Shown piece by piece: positions 7,279 to 7,718 of a stretch of 7,718 nt of DNA (its first letter is position 1; every line of letters begins with the position of its first letter). The notes below the pieces were generated by a model. The model saw only the letters and a program-made list of their open reading frames with translations, was not told the origin of the DNA and made no database searches. Origin of the DNA: Desulfuromonadaceae bacterium (lineage in GTDB: Bacteria > Desulfobacterota > Desulfuromonadia > Desulfuromonadales > Geopsychrobacteraceae); the NCBI GenBank assembly GCA_013138655.1, contig WTCI01000265.1:1-7718 (forward strand), read 5' to 3'. The translations under genes were made by a program, and so were the position numbers.

Positions 7279-7718
7279 ATGAATAGGTTTTCCATGTATC
7301 AAGGTGCCATAATTTTGCTGCTGACTCTACTGTTCAGTTTACCGGCCTGCGCTCAGGATTCTTATCGGATTCAGCAGGTGGCAGAGGGGACTTACGCGGC
7401 GGTTGCGTCCCCTGGTGGGGCAGCAACTTCGAACGCTCTTATTGTCGATCTCGGCACTCAAACAATCCTCTGTGGGGCTCACTTCAGCCGTAAAACAATG
7501 AACGATCTGATCGCAGCAGCTACGGAAGTCAGCCCAAAACCGATCAGGACTATTGCGCTGACCCATCATCATCCGGGTTCATCATTGTTTGACTTTGCAT
7601 TTCCCGACAATATTAACCTGGTGGCCACCATTGAAACTCGCTTAATCCTTAAGCAGGAAGCTCACAAGGGAATAACTCCGTTGCTGTTTTTTAAAGAAGG
7701 ATTGAGTTTTGAAGGGAC
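7279..7718 (+). CDS. Exported metallo-beta-lactamase-fold protein with degenerate metal motif (partial, runs off the right edge)
   Basis: 146 codons are visible with no stop. The first start after an in-frame TAA is the ATG at 7279; it gives an N-terminus with Arg3 before the hydrophobic segment (about 10-22). The ATG at 7294 is the alternative but leaves no positive residue before that segment. LPAC (21-24) could be a lipobox with unusual Pro at -2, and ACA-Q (23-26) could be a signal peptidase I site, so the protein is either a lipoprotein or periplasmic. The following segment, with SNALIVDLG (51-59) and a TH-HH stretch after the strand TIALTHHH (91-98), resembles the start of the metallo-beta-lactamase fold. 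The usual HxHxDH motif reads HHHPGS (96-101), so Asp and the third His are absent. Fold assignment is moderate because the C-terminal part is missing; function unknown. Ribosome site weak for either start. Confidence 0.65.
   Translation, partial: MNRFSMYQGAIILLLTLLFSLPACAQDSYRIQQVAEGTYAAVASPGGAATSNALIVDLGTQTILCGAHFSRKTMNDLIAAATEVSPKPIRTIALTHHHPGSSLFDFAFPDNINLVATIETRLILKQEAHKGITPLLFFKEGLSFEG

Overview
The window looks like ordinary core chromosome from a Gram-negative deltaproteobacterium, most likely of the Desulfuromonas/Geobacter/Pelobacter group (Desulfuromonadia). This is inferred from protein style: a bacterial SMC, a large AsmA-like envelope protein with a characteristic C-terminal block, and a UbiE-type methyltransferase that would serve menaquinone synthesis. 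No database search was possible. I see no phage, CRISPR, toxin-antitoxin or defence system.

Layout. 1-2159 (minus): N-terminal 719 codons of smc, cut by the left edge. 2160-2398: divergent promoter region with one candidate sigma-70 promoter for each side. 2399-5512 (plus): a 1037-residue AsmA/YhdP-like membrane-anchored protein. 5513-5688: short convergent gap, almost filled by a 150-bp palindromic MITE-like element (5541-5690) flanked by a 7-bp direct repeat. 5689-6405 (minus): ubiE/menG. 6406-6577: divergent gap with overlapping candidate -10 boxes. 6578-6994 (plus): a MutT-type Nudix hydrolase. 6995-7111: nothing recognised. 7112-7145: strong intrinsic terminator of the tRNA gene. 7154-7230 (minus): tRNA-Arg(CCG), with its promoter at 7244-7272. 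7279 to the right edge (plus): N-terminal part of an exported metallo-beta-lactamase-fold protein.

The genes do not form one operon; strands alternate, and each gene appears to be its own transcription unit. They serve separate housekeeping tasks: chromosome organisation (smc), envelope lipid homeostasis (AsmA-like), respiratory quinone methylation (ubiE), nucleotide-pool cleaning (Nudix) and CGG decoding (tRNA-Arg).

The most informative observation is the small palindromic element. Removing it together with one copy of its direct repeat rebuilds a clean empty site in which ubiE ends at the same amino acid, with TAA in place of the present TGA. It therefore landed exactly on the ubiE stop codon without changing the protein. 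A second point of interest is the metallo-beta-lactamase-like protein, whose zinc-binding HxHxDH motif appears to lack the Asp-His pair.
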